From assembly GCA_002337145.1 (NCBI GenBank), contig DDFK01000002.1, positions 1 to 64,000 of the forward strand: DNA of 64,000 bases. Reading direction: 5' to 3'. The position numbers and the translations under genes are program-made. The stretch comes from Chitinophagaceae bacterium UBA1930 (GTDB lineage Bacteria; Bacteroidota; Bacteroidia; Chitinophagales; Chitinophagaceae). Within the stretch, counting starts at the first letter, position 1; each line of letters begins with the position of its first letter. This document shows, one piece after another, positions 51,133 to 60,456 of this stretch. The notes beneath the pieces were generated by a model, which worked only from the letters and a program-made list of their open reading frames with translations, was not told the origin of the DNA and did no database searches.

Positions 51133-52074
51133 ATGTCTTTTGAAATAAATATTCTGACGAATGAGCAGCACCCGGTTATTGTTTTAAAAGATGCCATTAC
51201 AGGTTGCGAAGCCGAAATATTTGCTCTTGGTGGTTTGTTGAATGCTTTCTCCATTATAGTTGATGGCAAAAAAACGAATGTGATAGATGGGTTTGAATCG
51301 GTTAACGATGCTTTGCAAAACATAACACCTGCATTTAAAAGCACCAAGCTTAGCCCTTTTGTATGCAGGATGAACAATGGCGAATACCGATTTGATAATC
51401 AGCAATACAAAATTGATAAGTTCTATTTGGCACCGCATGCCATACATGGAATTGTTTATGATGCAGTATTTGACATCGTTTCAACGAATGCAGATGATAA
51501 CAAGGCCGAACTTGAATTGAGATATGCATATAATGCTACGGATAAAGGCTACCCCTTTGCTTTTGATATAACAATATGTTGGAAGCTTGAAGCCAATCAT
51601 ATACTGTCTGTAACTACTACGGTACAACATAATAATGCTTTTGAAATTCCGTATGCGGATGGTTGGCATCCGTATTTTACATTGGGTGCAAGCATTGATG
51701 CGTGCAGCTTACAATTTGATAGTAAACTGATGCTGGAATTTGATGATACATTGGTGCCCACCGGTAAAAAGATAAAGGATGAAAGGTTTTTGCATGGCAG
51801 TTCATTACAAGGTATTTTCTTGGATAACTGTTTCGAGTTGGATAAACTTGGCATATCGAACTGTGTATTGCAAAATGAACAGTTGCAATTGACCATTCAG
51901 CCTGATGCTTCTTATGGTTACTTGCAAGTGTACACGCCATTGCATAGAAAAAGCATTGCCATAGAAAATTTAACTGCGGCACCCGATGCTTTTAATAACG
52001 GTATTGGTTTATTATTGCTGCAACCCAATAAAGCATACAGTTTTACTACTTCATACATTTTGAATACCCTATAA
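51133..52074 (+). CDS. galM: Aldose 1-epimerase (galactose mutarotase)
   Basis: A 313-residue mutarotase converting beta- to alpha-D-galactose ahead of galactokinase. PYADGWHPYFTLG near residue 178 carries the family's His; YAPHAIHG-like LAPHAIHG near 100 provides a second active-site His. ATG at 51133 (MSFEINILTNEQHPVI) is preferred to an in-frame start at 51079. It is 3 bp before galK, in an operon that starts divergently from icmF. Confidence 0.9.
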   Translation: MSFEINILTNEQHPVIVLKDAITGCEAEIFALGGLLNAFSIIVDGKKTNVIDGFESVNDALQNITPAFKSTKLSPFVCRMNNGEYRFDNQQYKIDKFYLAPHAIHGIVYDAVFDIVSTNADDNKAELELRYAYNATDKGYPFAFDITICWKLEANHILSVTTTVQHNNAFEIPYADGWHPYFTLGASIDACSLQFDSKLMLEFDDTLVPTGKKIKDERFLHGSSLQGIFLDNCFELDKLGISNCVLQNEQLQLTIQPDASYGYLQVYTPLHRKSIAIENLTAAPDAFNNGIGLLLLQPNKAYSFTTSYILNTL

Positions 52075-52077
52075 ATA

Positions 52078-53232
52078 ATGGCTACACAAGAGCAGGTACA
52101 CGCAGCATTTAAGCAGCATTTCAACAAACAGCCACGGGCCTTTTTTGCACCAGGCAGGATCAATTTAATTGGCGAGCATATTGATTACAACGATGGCTTT
52201 GTAATGCCTGCTGCTATTGATAAAGGCATCTTTTTTTGTATTGCGGCCAATAATAGCAATGAAGCAAATTTTGTGAGTGCCGATCTGGATGAAACATACA
52301 CAACACTGTTAAGCAACATTGCAAAAAATGATGGCTGGAAGAATTATGTATTGGGTGTGCTGTATGTATTGCAGCAACATGGTTATACCATTAAAGGTTT
52401 TGATTGTGCCTTTGGTGGCAACCTGCCCGTGGGTGCCGGTCTGTCTTCTTCTGCCGCAGTGGAAGGTGGTTTGCTGTTTGCATTGAATGAACTTTTTGAT
52501 TTAGGTATGGATAGGGTTAAGATGGCTCTATTGGCACAGGAAGCAGAGCATGCTTTCCCCGGTGTGAAGTGTGGTATCATGGATATGTTTGCGAGCCTGA
52601 ATGGCAAAAAAGATCATGTGCTGTTGCTGGATTGCACTTCGCTTGCTTATCAATATTTTCCATTGCAGTTAGATGATTACCGAATAGTGCTGATCAATAC
52701 CAAGGTAAGCCATACATTAACCAGTGGGGGCTACAATAACCGCAGGCAGAATTGTGAAGACGGGATAAAAGTATTAAAGGCTGCTAACAGTACTTATACA
52801 TCTTTCAGGAACATCCCTTCAAAAGAACTGGTGAACTATAAAGCAATACTGGGCGATGAAATCTATAAGCGTTGCTTATTTGTTACCCAGGAAATTGAAC
52901 GCACACAATTGGCCGCAACATATTTGCAGCAAAATAATCTTGTTGCATTTGGCAAAATCATGTTTGAAGGTCACGAAGGGTTGAGCAAGCTGTATGAAGT
53001 AAGCTGTGCCGAATCTGATTTCTTGGTAGATGAAGCAAAAAAATATAACGCTGTATTGGGTGCAAGGCAGATGGGCGGTGGCTTTGGTGGCTGTACCATC
53101 AATATCATTGCAAAAGAAAAAGCAGTTGCAATAGTAGAAGCTATTACAACTGCCTATCAAACAAAATTTGGGATCACTGCTGAGGTTTATGAAATGGGCA
53201 TCAGCAATGGTACGTATGAAGCGACTTTATAA
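52078..53232 (+). CDS. galK: Galactokinase
   Basis: A 384-residue GHMP kinase that phosphorylates alpha-D-galactose in the Leloir pathway. The galactokinase signature is GRINLIGEHIDYNDG near residue 27, the ATP loop is LPVGAGLSSSAA near 118, and the C-terminal motif is GGGFGGCTINI near 345. The length matches E. coli GalK (382). It is translated right after galM; its 3' end overlaps the convergent ridA gene by 6 bp. galT and galE are not in the window. Confidence 0.95.
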   Translation: MATQEQVHAAFKQHFNKQPRAFFAPGRINLIGEHIDYNDGFVMPAAIDKGIFFCIAANNSNEANFVSADLDETYTTLLSNIAKNDGWKNYVLGVLYVLQQHGYTIKGFDCAFGGNLPVGAGLSSSAAVEGGLLFALNELFDLGMDRVKMALLAQEAEHAFPGVKCGIMDMFASLNGKKDHVLLLDCTSLAYQYFPLQLDDYRIVLINTKVSHTLTSGGYNNRRQNCEDGIKVLKAANSTYTSFRNIPSKELVNYKAILGDEIYKRCLFVTQEIERTQLAATYLQQNNLVAFGKIMFEGHEGLSKLYEVSCAESDFLVDEAKKYNAVLGARQMGGGFGGCTINIIAKEKAVAIVEAITTAYQTKFGITAEVYEMGISNGTYEATL

Positions 53233-53613
53233 ACTCATGGTTGCGGTAACGCTTATTTCTACATTCACACCTTTGGGCAATCCTTTGGCGGCAACGGTTT
53301 CCCTTGCAGGATAATCGCCACTGAAATAGCTTCCGTACACTTCGTTCACTTCTGCAAACAGGGCCATATCGCTTAAGAAAATGGTTGTTTTTACCACATG
53401 CTCAAAAGTTATCTTGGCTTCATCTAATATGGCTTTTATGTTCTGCATGGCCTGGTGTGCTTCGTCCTTAACAGTGCCTTTGATTACTTCGTTTGTTGCA
53501 GGGTCTATGGCTATCTGTCCGCTTACAAACAATAGGTCACCGGCTTTTACGGCTTGGTTGTATGGGCCAATAGGGGCAGGGGCCTTATCGGTTTTGATGA
53601 TCTGTTTTGACAT
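53227..53613 (-). CDS. ridA: RidA-family enamine/imine deaminase
   Basis: A 128-residue trimeric enzyme that hydrolyses reactive enamine/imine intermediates from PLP enzymes. Typical features are APIGPYNQAV near residue 13, VSGQIAIDP, and YPARETVAA near 102 with the catalytic Arg. The length is usual for the family. It is convergent with galK and is probably monocistronic. Confidence 0.92.
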   Translation of the reverse strand: MSKQIIKTDKAPAPIGPYNQAVKAGDLLFVSGQIAIDPATNEVIKGTVKDEAHQAMQNIKAILDEAKITFEHVVKTTIFLSDMALFAEVNEVYGSYFSGDYPARETVAAKGLPKGVNVEISVTATMSL

Positions 53614-53692
53614 GGTTTGGTTTTTAATTCATTGCAAATAACTGTATTTCCATCAACCAACAAACTTACATTTGCCCATAAATTTTTTGTGT

Positions 53693-54319
53693 ATGCAAGT
53701 AGTGGTACGGTGCACACAGCAGCAGCAGCAGGAATTGCTTGAAAAAACTACTGCTGCAAATGTTGAATTTGTTTTTACAGGTGACAACCAGATTGACTTC
53801 ATCAATACATCGGGCGATGTTTTTTTTGACCTGATTGTGGATGAGCAGTACCCGGTGGTTGACAAAACAGATGTGCCTGTTTTTGTAAATGCCGTGGTGC
53901 TTACCAGCAGGGACCTACCAGCAAATTATATCAGGATGAATGCCTGGAGCAGTTTCCTGAAAAGGGATATTGTGGAAGTTTCTACTCAATCGTTGCAAGA
54001 CTATGTGGAGCAAACCATGCAGGCATTGGGCTGGAAGTATCAATTTGTGCCAGATGAACCGGGAATGGTGGCACCAAGAATCGTTGCGATGATTGTGAAC
54101 GAAGCCTATTTTGGTTTGGAGGATAGCATTAGTACCAAGGATGAAATTGACACAGCTATGAAACTGGGCACCAATTACCCTTATGGCCCTTTTGAATGGG
54201 CTGAAAAAATTGGCAAACAGCAAATCTTGTTGCTGTTGCAAACCTTGTGCAGGCAGGACGGTCGGTATGCTCCTGCCCAGCTTTTGGTTGACGAAGCAAG
54301 CAGCATTACCCAATTTTAA
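53693..54319 (+). CDS. 3-hydroxyacyl-CoA dehydrogenase C-terminal domain protein (no NAD domain)
   Basis: A 208-residue protein. Residues about 95-205 match the C-terminal dimerisation domain of 3-hydroxyacyl-CoA dehydrogenases (VPDEPGMVAPRIVAMIVNEAYF ... LGTNYPYGPFEWAEKIG, written as two blocks). The N-terminal 85 residues are not a Rossmann fold and lack GxGxxG, so it cannot be an ordinary dehydrogenase. Start at the ATG 53693; a TTG at 53672 is weaker. The next gene, tsaB, begins 8 bp later. Confidence 0.75.
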   Translation: MQVVVRCTQQQQQELLEKTTAANVEFVFTGDNQIDFINTSGDVFFDLIVDEQYPVVDKTDVPVFVNAVVLTSRDLPANYIRMNAWSSFLKRDIVEVSTQSLQDYVEQTMQALGWKYQFVPDEPGMVAPRIVAMIVNEAYFGLEDSISTKDEIDTAMKLGTNYPYGPFEWAEKIGKQQILLLLQTLCRQDGRYAPAQLLVDEASSITQF

Positions 54320-54327
54320 TTATAGCC

Positions 54328-55032
54328 ATGGCCTTATTATTAAATATTGATACAGCAACTGAACACGCAAGTGTATGTTTGTCTAAAGATGGTGCTGTGC
54401 TTGCCTTTGAGGAAAGTAAGGAGCAGAAGAACCATGCTTCGTTCCTGCAGCCGGCCATCCAGAAAATCAGCGAAACAACCGGTATATCATTGTCGTTGCT
54501 TGATGCCATTGCAGTAACCGAAGGGCCGGGTAGCTATACGGGTTTGCGTGTAGGTATGGCATCGGCCAAGGGACTTTGTTATGCCCTGAACAAGCCATTG
54601 ATATTGCTGAATACCTTAAAGGTGATGGCTGCCGCAGCGGTACGTACAGTTGCAACAGAAACGATGAACCATAAAAAAACATTGCTGTGCCCAATGATTG
54701 ATGCAAGGAGGATGGAAGTATTCACAGCGGTATTTGATATGGACCTGAACACGGTGATGGCCCCAGCGGCTGTAGTACTTGACGGCAACAGTTTTGCAGA
54801 ATGGCTCAATAATTGTGCAGTGCTTTTCTCCGGAAACGGGCACATGAAGTTTAAGGATATGATTGAAAACAATGCCAATGCTTTGTTTAGCGATGTGGCG
54901 TATAGTGTATTGGACATGGTTGGACTGGCTGAAAACGCATTTAGCAAGCAGGAATTTGCCAACCTTGCATATAGCGAACCTTTTTACTTAAAGGAGTTTT
55001 TTAGTCCCGAACCGAAGAAAAATGTCATATAA
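54328..55032 (+). CDS. tsaB: tRNA threonylcarbamoyladenosine biosynthesis protein TsaB
   Basis: A 234-residue partner of TsaD in t6A37 modification of ANN-decoding tRNAs. The ASKHA N-terminus LNIDTATEHASVCL and the motif EGPGSYTGLRVGMASAKGLCY near residue 65 are diagnostic (quoted blocks are adjacent but separate). Length is typical. It follows the dehydrogenase-like gene closely. t6A would be needed by the Lys and Asn tRNAs in the array, but the genes are far apart and no direct link is claimed. Confidence 0.94.
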   Translation: MALLLNIDTATEHASVCLSKDGAVLAFEESKEQKNHASFLQPAIQKISETTGISLSLLDAIAVTEGPGSYTGLRVGMASAKGLCYALNKPLILLNTLKVMAAAAVRTVATETMNHKKTLLCPMIDARRMEVFTAVFDMDLNTVMAPAAVVLDGNSFAEWLNNCAVLFSGNGHMKFKDMIENNANALFSDVAYSVLDMVGLAENAFSKQEFANLAYSEPFYLKEFFSPEPKKNVI

Positions 55033-55128
55033 AAAATATTTACTTATGTGGTATTGCACAAATGAAAATTTTATCTACTTTTATAATCCCATTAGACTAT
55101 TTTTTTTCATAACCCCCCAAATTTCATT

Positions 55129-55458
55129 ATGAGTCAATCAGTAATCTCGCTTACACATGGTAAGCAGCAAATCAAGTTGGATTATTTACGTACCAAAAAA
55201 GCCTCCCTTATTTTAAGGGCATTGAATCATAAGCTGCGTCAGCAAATGATCAAGCTTATTGATGATTACAAACAAATCACCGTTACAGAACTGTACGTGA
55301 AACTACGTTTGGAGCAATCTGTTGCATCGCAGCATTTGGCCATCCTTCGCCGTGCAGGTATCGTGGTAACAGAGCGTGAGGGCAAATTCATTTATTACTC
55401 CGTAAACTATCCACGTATTGCCGAAGTTGTAAAATACGTAGATGATTTGTTAGGGTAA
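55129..55458 (+). CDS. ArsR/SmtB-family transcriptional regulator
   Basis: A 109-residue winged-helix repressor-type protein. The recognition helix region VTELYVKLRLEQSVASQHLAIL and wing GIVVTEREGKFIYYSV are typical ArsR. The metal-binding ELCVCDL motif is absent (TVTELYVKL instead), so it probably does not sense arsenite through that site. A terminator follows at 55482. Confidence 0.88.
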   Translation: MSQSVISLTHGKQQIKLDYLRTKKASLILRALNHKLRQQMIKLIDDYKQITVTELYVKLRLEQSVASQHLAILRRAGIVVTEREGKFIYYSVNYPRIAEVVKYVDDLLG

Positions 55459-55481
55459 TTTGTACTGCTAACAATAGTTAT

Positions 55482-55533
55482 AAAAGCATGTTCGCTAATT
55501 GCCGCTGGCATTTATGGACATGCTTTTTTTGTT
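55482..55533 (+). terminator. Terminator after the ArsR gene
   Basis: AAAAGCATGT (55482-55491) pairs with ACATGCTTTT (55518-55527), followed by more T; the 26-nt loop is long but the T-run supports termination. Confidence 0.65.
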
Positions 55534-55592
55534 TGTGTCGATACGTGTTGAATGTTTGGGGCAAATATTACAGCTACCAGTTAAACAATTTT

Positions 55593-56408
55593 TTATTGCA
55601 TGTATATGTAAAGACCTTCTTTCTTTAATACATACAAAAGGCTTGCGCTGTTGAATATTTTTATTGCACTGTCAAGGTTGATATTGACTTTGAATTTTTC
55701 GAGGAGGAGTACCTGTGGTTTGGCTTTGTATAAATAGTTGCTATCGCAGCCTGTTAAGTAGCCATTCTGTACTTGCACATCTTTCCAACCAGTTAGTGCG
55801 TAATTGCTTTTTAGGGCCCCATAGTAATCAAAAACAGTAAAACCATGTTTGGCATTGTATAGATACAAAAAGCCGTCGGCATCTATTAATTTGTAAGGAT
55901 TGGGCACTTCGTCGAATAGCATCCTGAAATCTGCACTTTCCATTAACAGTTTGCCTGTTTCATCCAGCTTTTTAATTTTTGCATCAAGCTCGTCAAACAC
56001 CCAGATATTGTTGTCGTAACTCTGGGTTACGGCCCTTGCCTGTACAATGTTCTGCCTACGTAGGTCGATGGTGTTGCGTATGTTTAAGAACCTGTCCAGC
56101 ACCACAACCGTTAAAAAATCCTTGTAGTACACCAGCACTTTTAAAGGGTTGCTTGCATCTATCGTATAAATATTCCCGTACCGTTTTACATCGTTGAATA
56201 ACCCCACGCTGTCAAATTTTTCATTGAGTTTTTTAACCTGGTTGGTTGTAGTGAGCAGGTAGATGTTGCCGAGATTGTCAACCGAGAAATCGGCAAAGGA
56301 GCCTTGTATGCTGGTAACGAGTTTCAGGTTCACGGTACTGTCTGCCGCTTTTGACTGCAGTAGCAGCAAACAACATAATACTGTTATGGTAAGCCTTATT
56401 TTTCCCAT
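55593..56408 (-). CDS. Secreted beta-propeller-like hypothetical protein
   Basis: A 271-residue protein from the ATG at 56408 with a signal peptide (LTITVLCCLLLLQSKAAD). Several repeats of the type VDNLGNIYLLTTTNQVKKLNEKFD and NNIWVFDELDAKIKKLDETG resemble NHL/propeller blades. It is probably periplasmic or outer-membrane associated. Its 5' end overlaps the lpxH 3' end by 13 bp, so the two are coexpressed. Confidence 0.72.
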   Translation of the reverse strand: MGKIRLTITVLCCLLLLQSKAADSTVNLKLVTSIQGSFADFSVDNLGNIYLLTTTNQVKKLNEKFDSVGLFNDVKRYGNIYTIDASNPLKVLVYYKDFLTVVVLDRFLNIRNTIDLRRQNIVQARAVTQSYDNNIWVFDELDAKIKKLDETGKLLMESADFRMLFDEVPNPYKLIDADGFLYLYNAKHGFTVFDYYGALKSNYALTGWKDVQVQNGYLTGCDSNYLYKAKPQVLLLEKFKVNINLDSAIKIFNSASLLYVLKKEGLYIYMQ

Positions 56409-57154
56409 GTGCAAAGTGCTACATCTGTACCATTAAAGCTTGCGTAGGTAAATGTCCTGATCCAATCGCCTAGGTTTATATAACGGCTGTTGTTGCTTAG
56501 TTTAAAATCAATCGGAAAATGCCGGTGCCCAAAAATGAAATAGTCGTAATGCTCTTTCTTAAGTACTTCCCTGCAATAGATAATGAGCCATTCCTTGTCC
56601 TCGCCTAAAAAATGCTCGTCGCTGGTGCCTGTTTTTTCCTTGCTCTTCCTGCTGAAGTAGTTGGCCAGGCCAATGCCCCATGTTGGGTGCAGTTGCCCAA
56701 ACGCCCATTGGCAGAACCTGTTCCTGAAAATCTTCTTGATGAATTTATAGCCATGGTCGCCAGGGCCCAAACCATCACCGTGGCCAATATAGAATTTCTT
56801 TCCGTTCCTTTCAAACACTTGCGGTTCGTAGTACACGGGCATGTTCAGTTCCTGTTCAAAATAGCCGCTCATCCACATATCGTGGTTGCCTACAAAAAAG
56901 TGCAGGGCAATGCCTGCATCGGCCAGTTCGGCCAGTTTGCCCAGAAGCCTTACATAGCCTTTGGGCACTACTTTTTTGTATTCGTACCAAAAATCGAACA
57001 TATCACCTACAATGAATATTTCGGCTGCGGTATGTTTGATGCTGTCTAAAAATGCAACCACTTTTTTCTCCCTCACCAAACTGGCTTCATAGTTGGGGGC
57101 ACCCAAATGGAAATCGGAAAGGAAGTAAATATTTTTATCGTTGGTTGCCTGCAT
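56396..57154 (-). CDS. lpxH: UDP-2,3-diacylglucosamine diphosphatase (LpxH-type)
   Basis: A 252-residue metallophosphoesterase of lipid A synthesis that forms lipid X at the membrane. All metal-site motifs are present: SDFHLG near residue 13, GDMFDFW near 48, GNHD near 92, GHGDGLGPGDHGYK near 127, and GHRHFP near 215. The GDHGYK block is usual in the Bacteroidota group. It is 3 bp downstream of the GGCT-like gene. Confidence 0.92.
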   Translation of the reverse strand: MQATNDKNIYFLSDFHLGAPNYEASLVREKKVVAFLDSIKHTAAEIFIVGDMFDFWYEYKKVVPKGYVRLLGKLAELADAGIALHFFVGNHDMWMSGYFEQELNMPVYYEPQVFERNGKKFYIGHGDGLGPGDHGYKFIKKIFRNRFCQWAFGQLHPTWGIGLANYFSRKSKEKTGTSDEHFLGEDKEWLIIYCREVLKKEHYDYFIFGHRHFPIDFKLSNNSRYINLGDWIRTFTYASFNGTDVALCTWEK

Positions 57155-57157
57155 GGA

Positions 57158-57589
57158 TTATAGGGAATGTTTCTGCTGTGCTATATACTGTAGGATATCG
57201 CCTGTTTGGATTATTGGCCTGTTGGCCACATTGCCGTTGAACCAGTATATCCAAGCCTGTGTAGTGGTGGTACCATTTAGGTAAACGGTTGCGGCTTCCC
57301 TAATGAACAGGGCCGGTTCGCCTTCTTCGGGGTTGAGGCCTTCGTAATCGTCTAGCTGGGCAATGGCAAAACTGAATTCGTCTTTATTGTTGATGGCATA
57401 CAACTCGCCAATGATATAGCTTTCGTCATTGGTGGGCTTTGCGGCAGGGTACTCGCCCATATCGTGTAGGGTGCCTTTTACTTTTGCATCGGCCACAAAT
57501 GTAAAATAGCGGCTGATGTATTCGTAAGCGGGGCTTTTGAAACCGCTGCGTAGCGAACCGTACACAAAAAGCTGATAGATATTGTTCAT
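57158..57589 (-). CDS. Gamma-glutamylcyclotransferase-like (AIG2/GGCT fold) protein
   Basis: A 143-residue protein with the GGCT N-terminal loop FVYGSLRSGF near residue 8 and the conserved acidic LDDYEG near 80. Activity on gamma-glutamyl amines or peptides is possible; many members of this small family are uncharacterised. It is between lutC and lpxH on the same strand. Confidence 0.88.
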   Translation of the reverse strand: MNNIYQLFVYGSLRSGFKSPAYEYISRYFTFVADAKVKGTLHDMGEYPAAKPTNDESYIIGELYAINNKDEFSFAIAQLDDYEGLNPEEGEPALFIREAATVYLNGTTTTQAWIYWFNGNVANRPIIQTGDILQYIAQQKHSL

Positions 57590-57612
57590 GAAACAAATGT
57601 AAACATTACAAA

Positions 57613-58260
57613 TTAGGCGTTGGAACTTTCTACCAGAAACACAAATACTTCTTTGGGGCCGTGTATGCCAACCACCAGGGTTTTTTCAATGTCTGCGGTC
57701 CGGCTTGGACCCGTAGCCAGTGTAATTAAAGAAGGCAATGCGGTTTCGCTGTAGTTGTTCTGTACCTGTTGCAGGCCTTCCTTAATGTCGTACACCAATT
57801 GGTTGGTATAAGCAATACAGATGTGAACGGGTGCGTACACGCTTGTGGCCCTGCCACTTTGCTGGCCACTACTTAACACTATACTTCCGGTACGGGCTAT
57901 GAGTGTTTCGCAACTGGTAATGGATGCATTGCAGGTGTTTAAATCGGGGTACTCAAAATTGGTATAGCCGTTGGTATTGAGTATGTATTTAAGTTTTGCT
58001 TCGCGGCAAAAAACCTTGTCCCATTTCCTGGTTGTGGCCAGTAGGTTCAGTTGTGCGGCTAGTTCCTTTTCATCGGCACAGAAAGAAAACTTGCCCAGCA
58101 GTTTGGTGAAGTTTTCGGCAAATTCAATTTCCAGTTCCTCTACCGATGGTTGAAACGGGCTGTCGCTGCCTTCGCTAGCAGGAAAGGGAACAGGCACCGG
58201 TTGTGCCAGTGCCTGTCTTATTTTTTTTAAGATGTTTTCTTTTGCTTTGGAAACATTCAT
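57613..58260 (-). CDS. lutC: LUD-domain protein (LutC/YkgG family)
   Basis: A 215-residue protein. The C-terminal half has the LUD features SCETLIARTGSIVLSSG and TGPSRTADIEKTLVVGIHGPK, the signature of LutC. In lactate-utilising bacteria LutC works with LutA and LutB; neither is adjacent here. It lies 18 bp downstream of ftsH on the same strand, an arrangement seen in Bacteroidota. Confidence 0.88.
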   Translation of the reverse strand: MNVSKAKENILKKIRQALAQPVPVPFPASEGSDSPFQPSVEELEIEFAENFTKLLGKFSFCADEKELAAQLNLLATTRKWDKVFCREAKLKYILNTNGYTNFEYPDLNTCNASITSCETLIARTGSIVLSSGQQSGRATSVYAPVHICIAYTNQLVYDIKEGLQQVQNNYSETALPSLITLATGPSRTADIEKTLVVGIHGPKEVFVFLVESSNA

Positions 58261-58278
58261 AATTCAATAGAATAATGA

Positions 58279-60378
58279 TTAAAGTGGTAGCTTGACATCG
58301 CTGTCAAATGGGGGCACGCCCTCGCTTATGGCACCTTCCTGGTTTGTTTTAGGAGCTTCTGTAGCTTCTTCTTCTTTCACATCCAGGATGCGTTTTTCTT
58401 CGTAGGGCCTTTTGCCTATCAGTTCTTCCACATCGCTTTTGTGCAGTACTTCTTTGGCAAGAAGTTCCTTGGCCAATTTTTCCACTTCCGATTTCCTTTC
58501 GGTCAATAGGTTCTTGGTACGTATATAGGCCTGTTCAATAATTTTCCTTACCTCTTCGTCAATCATCTTTCCGGTTTCTTCGCTGAAAGGTTTGGTAAAG
58601 GTATTTTCCTGTGTAGGATCGTAGAAACTCACGTTGCCAATTTTATTGTTCATGCCATACACGGTAACCATGCTGTAAGCAATTTTTGAAATTTGCTGTA
58701 AGTCGTTGCTTGCACCGGTAGATATTTTGCCGAAGAAGATTTCTTCTGCTGCACGTCCACCTAGGGTCATACATATCTGGTCGGTCAATTGTTCAATATC
58801 GTACAGGTACTGTTCCTTTGGTGTGTACTGAGCATAACCCAATGCTGCTGTGCCCCTTGGCACAATGGTTACTTTTAACAAAGGATATGCATGTTCCAGG
58901 AACCATCCACATACTGCGTGGCCTGCTTCGTGGTAAGCAATCACTTCTTTTTCGTGCGGTGCAATGATCTTGTTTTTCTTTTCAAGACCACCAATCACAC
59001 GGTCAATCGCATCCTGAAAATCGCTCATATCTACAGCATCCTTGTTTTTTCTGGCTGCAATCAAGGCGGCTTCGTTACAAACATTTGCCAGGTCGGCACC
59101 GGCAAAGCCAGGTGTCTGTTCGGCCAGTTTATGCAGGTCCAGTTTTTCGGAAACCTTGATGGGTACCAGGTGCACTTTCAAAATGGCTTCCCTTCCTTTT
59201 ACATCGGGTTTGTCAATGGTTATTTGCCTATCGAAACGTCCCGGACGTAGCAAGGCACTGTCCAGTACATCGGGCCTGTTGGTGGCTGCAAGTATAATGA
59301 TACCTGCATCGCCGGCAAAACCATCCATCTCAACCAGTAACTGGTTCAATGTGTTTTCTCTTTCGTCATTGCTCATCATTACATTCTTGCCCCTTGCACG
59401 GCCAATGGCATCTATCTCGTCTATGAAAATGATACATGGGGCTTTTTCCCTTGCCTGTTTAAATAGGTCCCTTACACGGCTTGCACCTACGCCTACAAAC
59501 ATTTCCACAAATTCGCTACCGCTCATGCTAAAGAAGGGCACTTGGGCCTCACCTGCAACAGCTTTGGCCAATAGGGTTTTACCGGTACCGGGAGGGCCAA
59601 CCAGTAAGGCTCCTTTCGGAATCTTGCCGCCCAGTGCCGTATATTTTTTAGGATTTTTCAAAAAGTCCACAATTTCCATTACCTCAACTTTGGCTTCATC
59701 CAAACCGGCCACATCGCCAAAGTTGATGTTTACTTTGGTGCCTTTTTCAAATAGCTGTGCACGGCTTTTGCCAATGTTGAAGATTCCGCCAGGGCCGCCG
59801 GCACCACCTTGCCCGCCCATTTTACGCATCATTAAAATCCAGATGCCAACCAGCATTAATAAGGTTATGATAATATTTGCCGCAGGGCCCTGCCATTCGC
59901 CTTCGTTGGGCACAGCAATTTTTGGTACCGGGGTTATTTCGTGTCCTGCCGCTTTTTGTGCCGCATAAAAATCCTTCAGTTCATCGTCAAAGCTTTTCCA
60001 GTCCTTTACGCCAAACTCGAATAGGGGATTGCCGGACTGTGCTATTTTTTTGGGGTCTATGGTAGATTTTTTGAACTTGTCTGCATAGAAAGGTTTGCTG
60101 GCACTGTCTGGGATAATGTAAACGCGTACTGTTTTTTTGCTGTTGTTGTCTACCAATGCAATCTTGGTAACATCGCCCTTGGCAAGCATCTGCTGTTCAA
60201 ATTCCAATGAATTTGTGGCGGCTGCTTCAGGGCTGCCTAAGTTGAGCAGGTTATAGCCAATCAATACAATGGCGATGATTGCGTAAACCCAGTAGATGGA
60301 AAATTTAGGGCCTTTTTTCTGGCCTTTATCGTCAGGATTCAGGTTTTGTCTGAAATCTTTTTTTTCTTGTTGTTGCAT
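58279..60378 (-). CDS. ftsH: ATP-dependent zinc metalloprotease FtsH
   Basis: A 699-residue membrane-bound AAA+ protease for quality control of membrane and regulatory proteins. Two transmembrane helices lie near residues 28-48 and 170-188. The AAA domain has GPPGTGKT near 255, FIDEIDAIG near 315 and the SRH with RPGRFDR near 370. The zinc site is HEAGH near 480. The Gly-rich segment GGQGGAGGPGG after the second helix and a disordered C-terminal tail are usual in Bacteroidota FtsH. It is probably cotranscribed with rsfS upstream. Confidence 0.96.
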   Translation of the reverse strand: MQQQEKKDFRQNLNPDDKGQKKGPKFSIYWVYAIIAIVLIGYNLLNLGSPEAAATNSLEFEQQMLAKGDVTKIALVDNNSKKTVRVYIIPDSASKPFYADKFKKSTIDPKKIAQSGNPLFEFGVKDWKSFDDELKDFYAAQKAAGHEITPVPKIAVPNEGEWQGPAANIIITLLMLVGIWILMMRKMGGQGGAGGPGGIFNIGKSRAQLFEKGTKVNINFGDVAGLDEAKVEVMEIVDFLKNPKKYTALGGKIPKGALLVGPPGTGKTLLAKAVAGEAQVPFFSMSGSEFVEMFVGVGASRVRDLFKQAREKAPCIIFIDEIDAIGRARGKNVMMSNDERENTLNQLLVEMDGFAGDAGIIILAATNRPDVLDSALLRPGRFDRQITIDKPDVKGREAILKVHLVPIKVSEKLDLHKLAEQTPGFAGADLANVCNEAALIAARKNKDAVDMSDFQDAIDRVIGGLEKKNKIIAPHEKEVIAYHEAGHAVCGWFLEHAYPLLKVTIVPRGTAALGYAQYTPKEQYLYDIEQLTDQICMTLGGRAAEEIFFGKISTGASNDLQQISKIAYSMVTVYGMNNKIGNVSFYDPTQENTFTKPFSEETGKMIDEEVRKIIEQAYIRTKNLLTERKSEVEKLAKELLAKEVLHKSDVEELIGKRPYEEKRILDVKEEEATEAPKTNQEGAISEGVPPFDSDVKLPL

Positions 60379-60456
60379 AAGATCAAATCTCTGTAGTTCA
60401 AATATGTTTCTTGTTCAAAAAAGTTAATTACAACATGTATTTAACATGGGCATGGC

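Noticed and set aside
59042..59968. Plus-strand 308-codon open frame
   Set aside because: Antisense to the AAA domain of ftsH; long antisense frames are common opposite GC-rich conserved genes, and no domain is recognisable.
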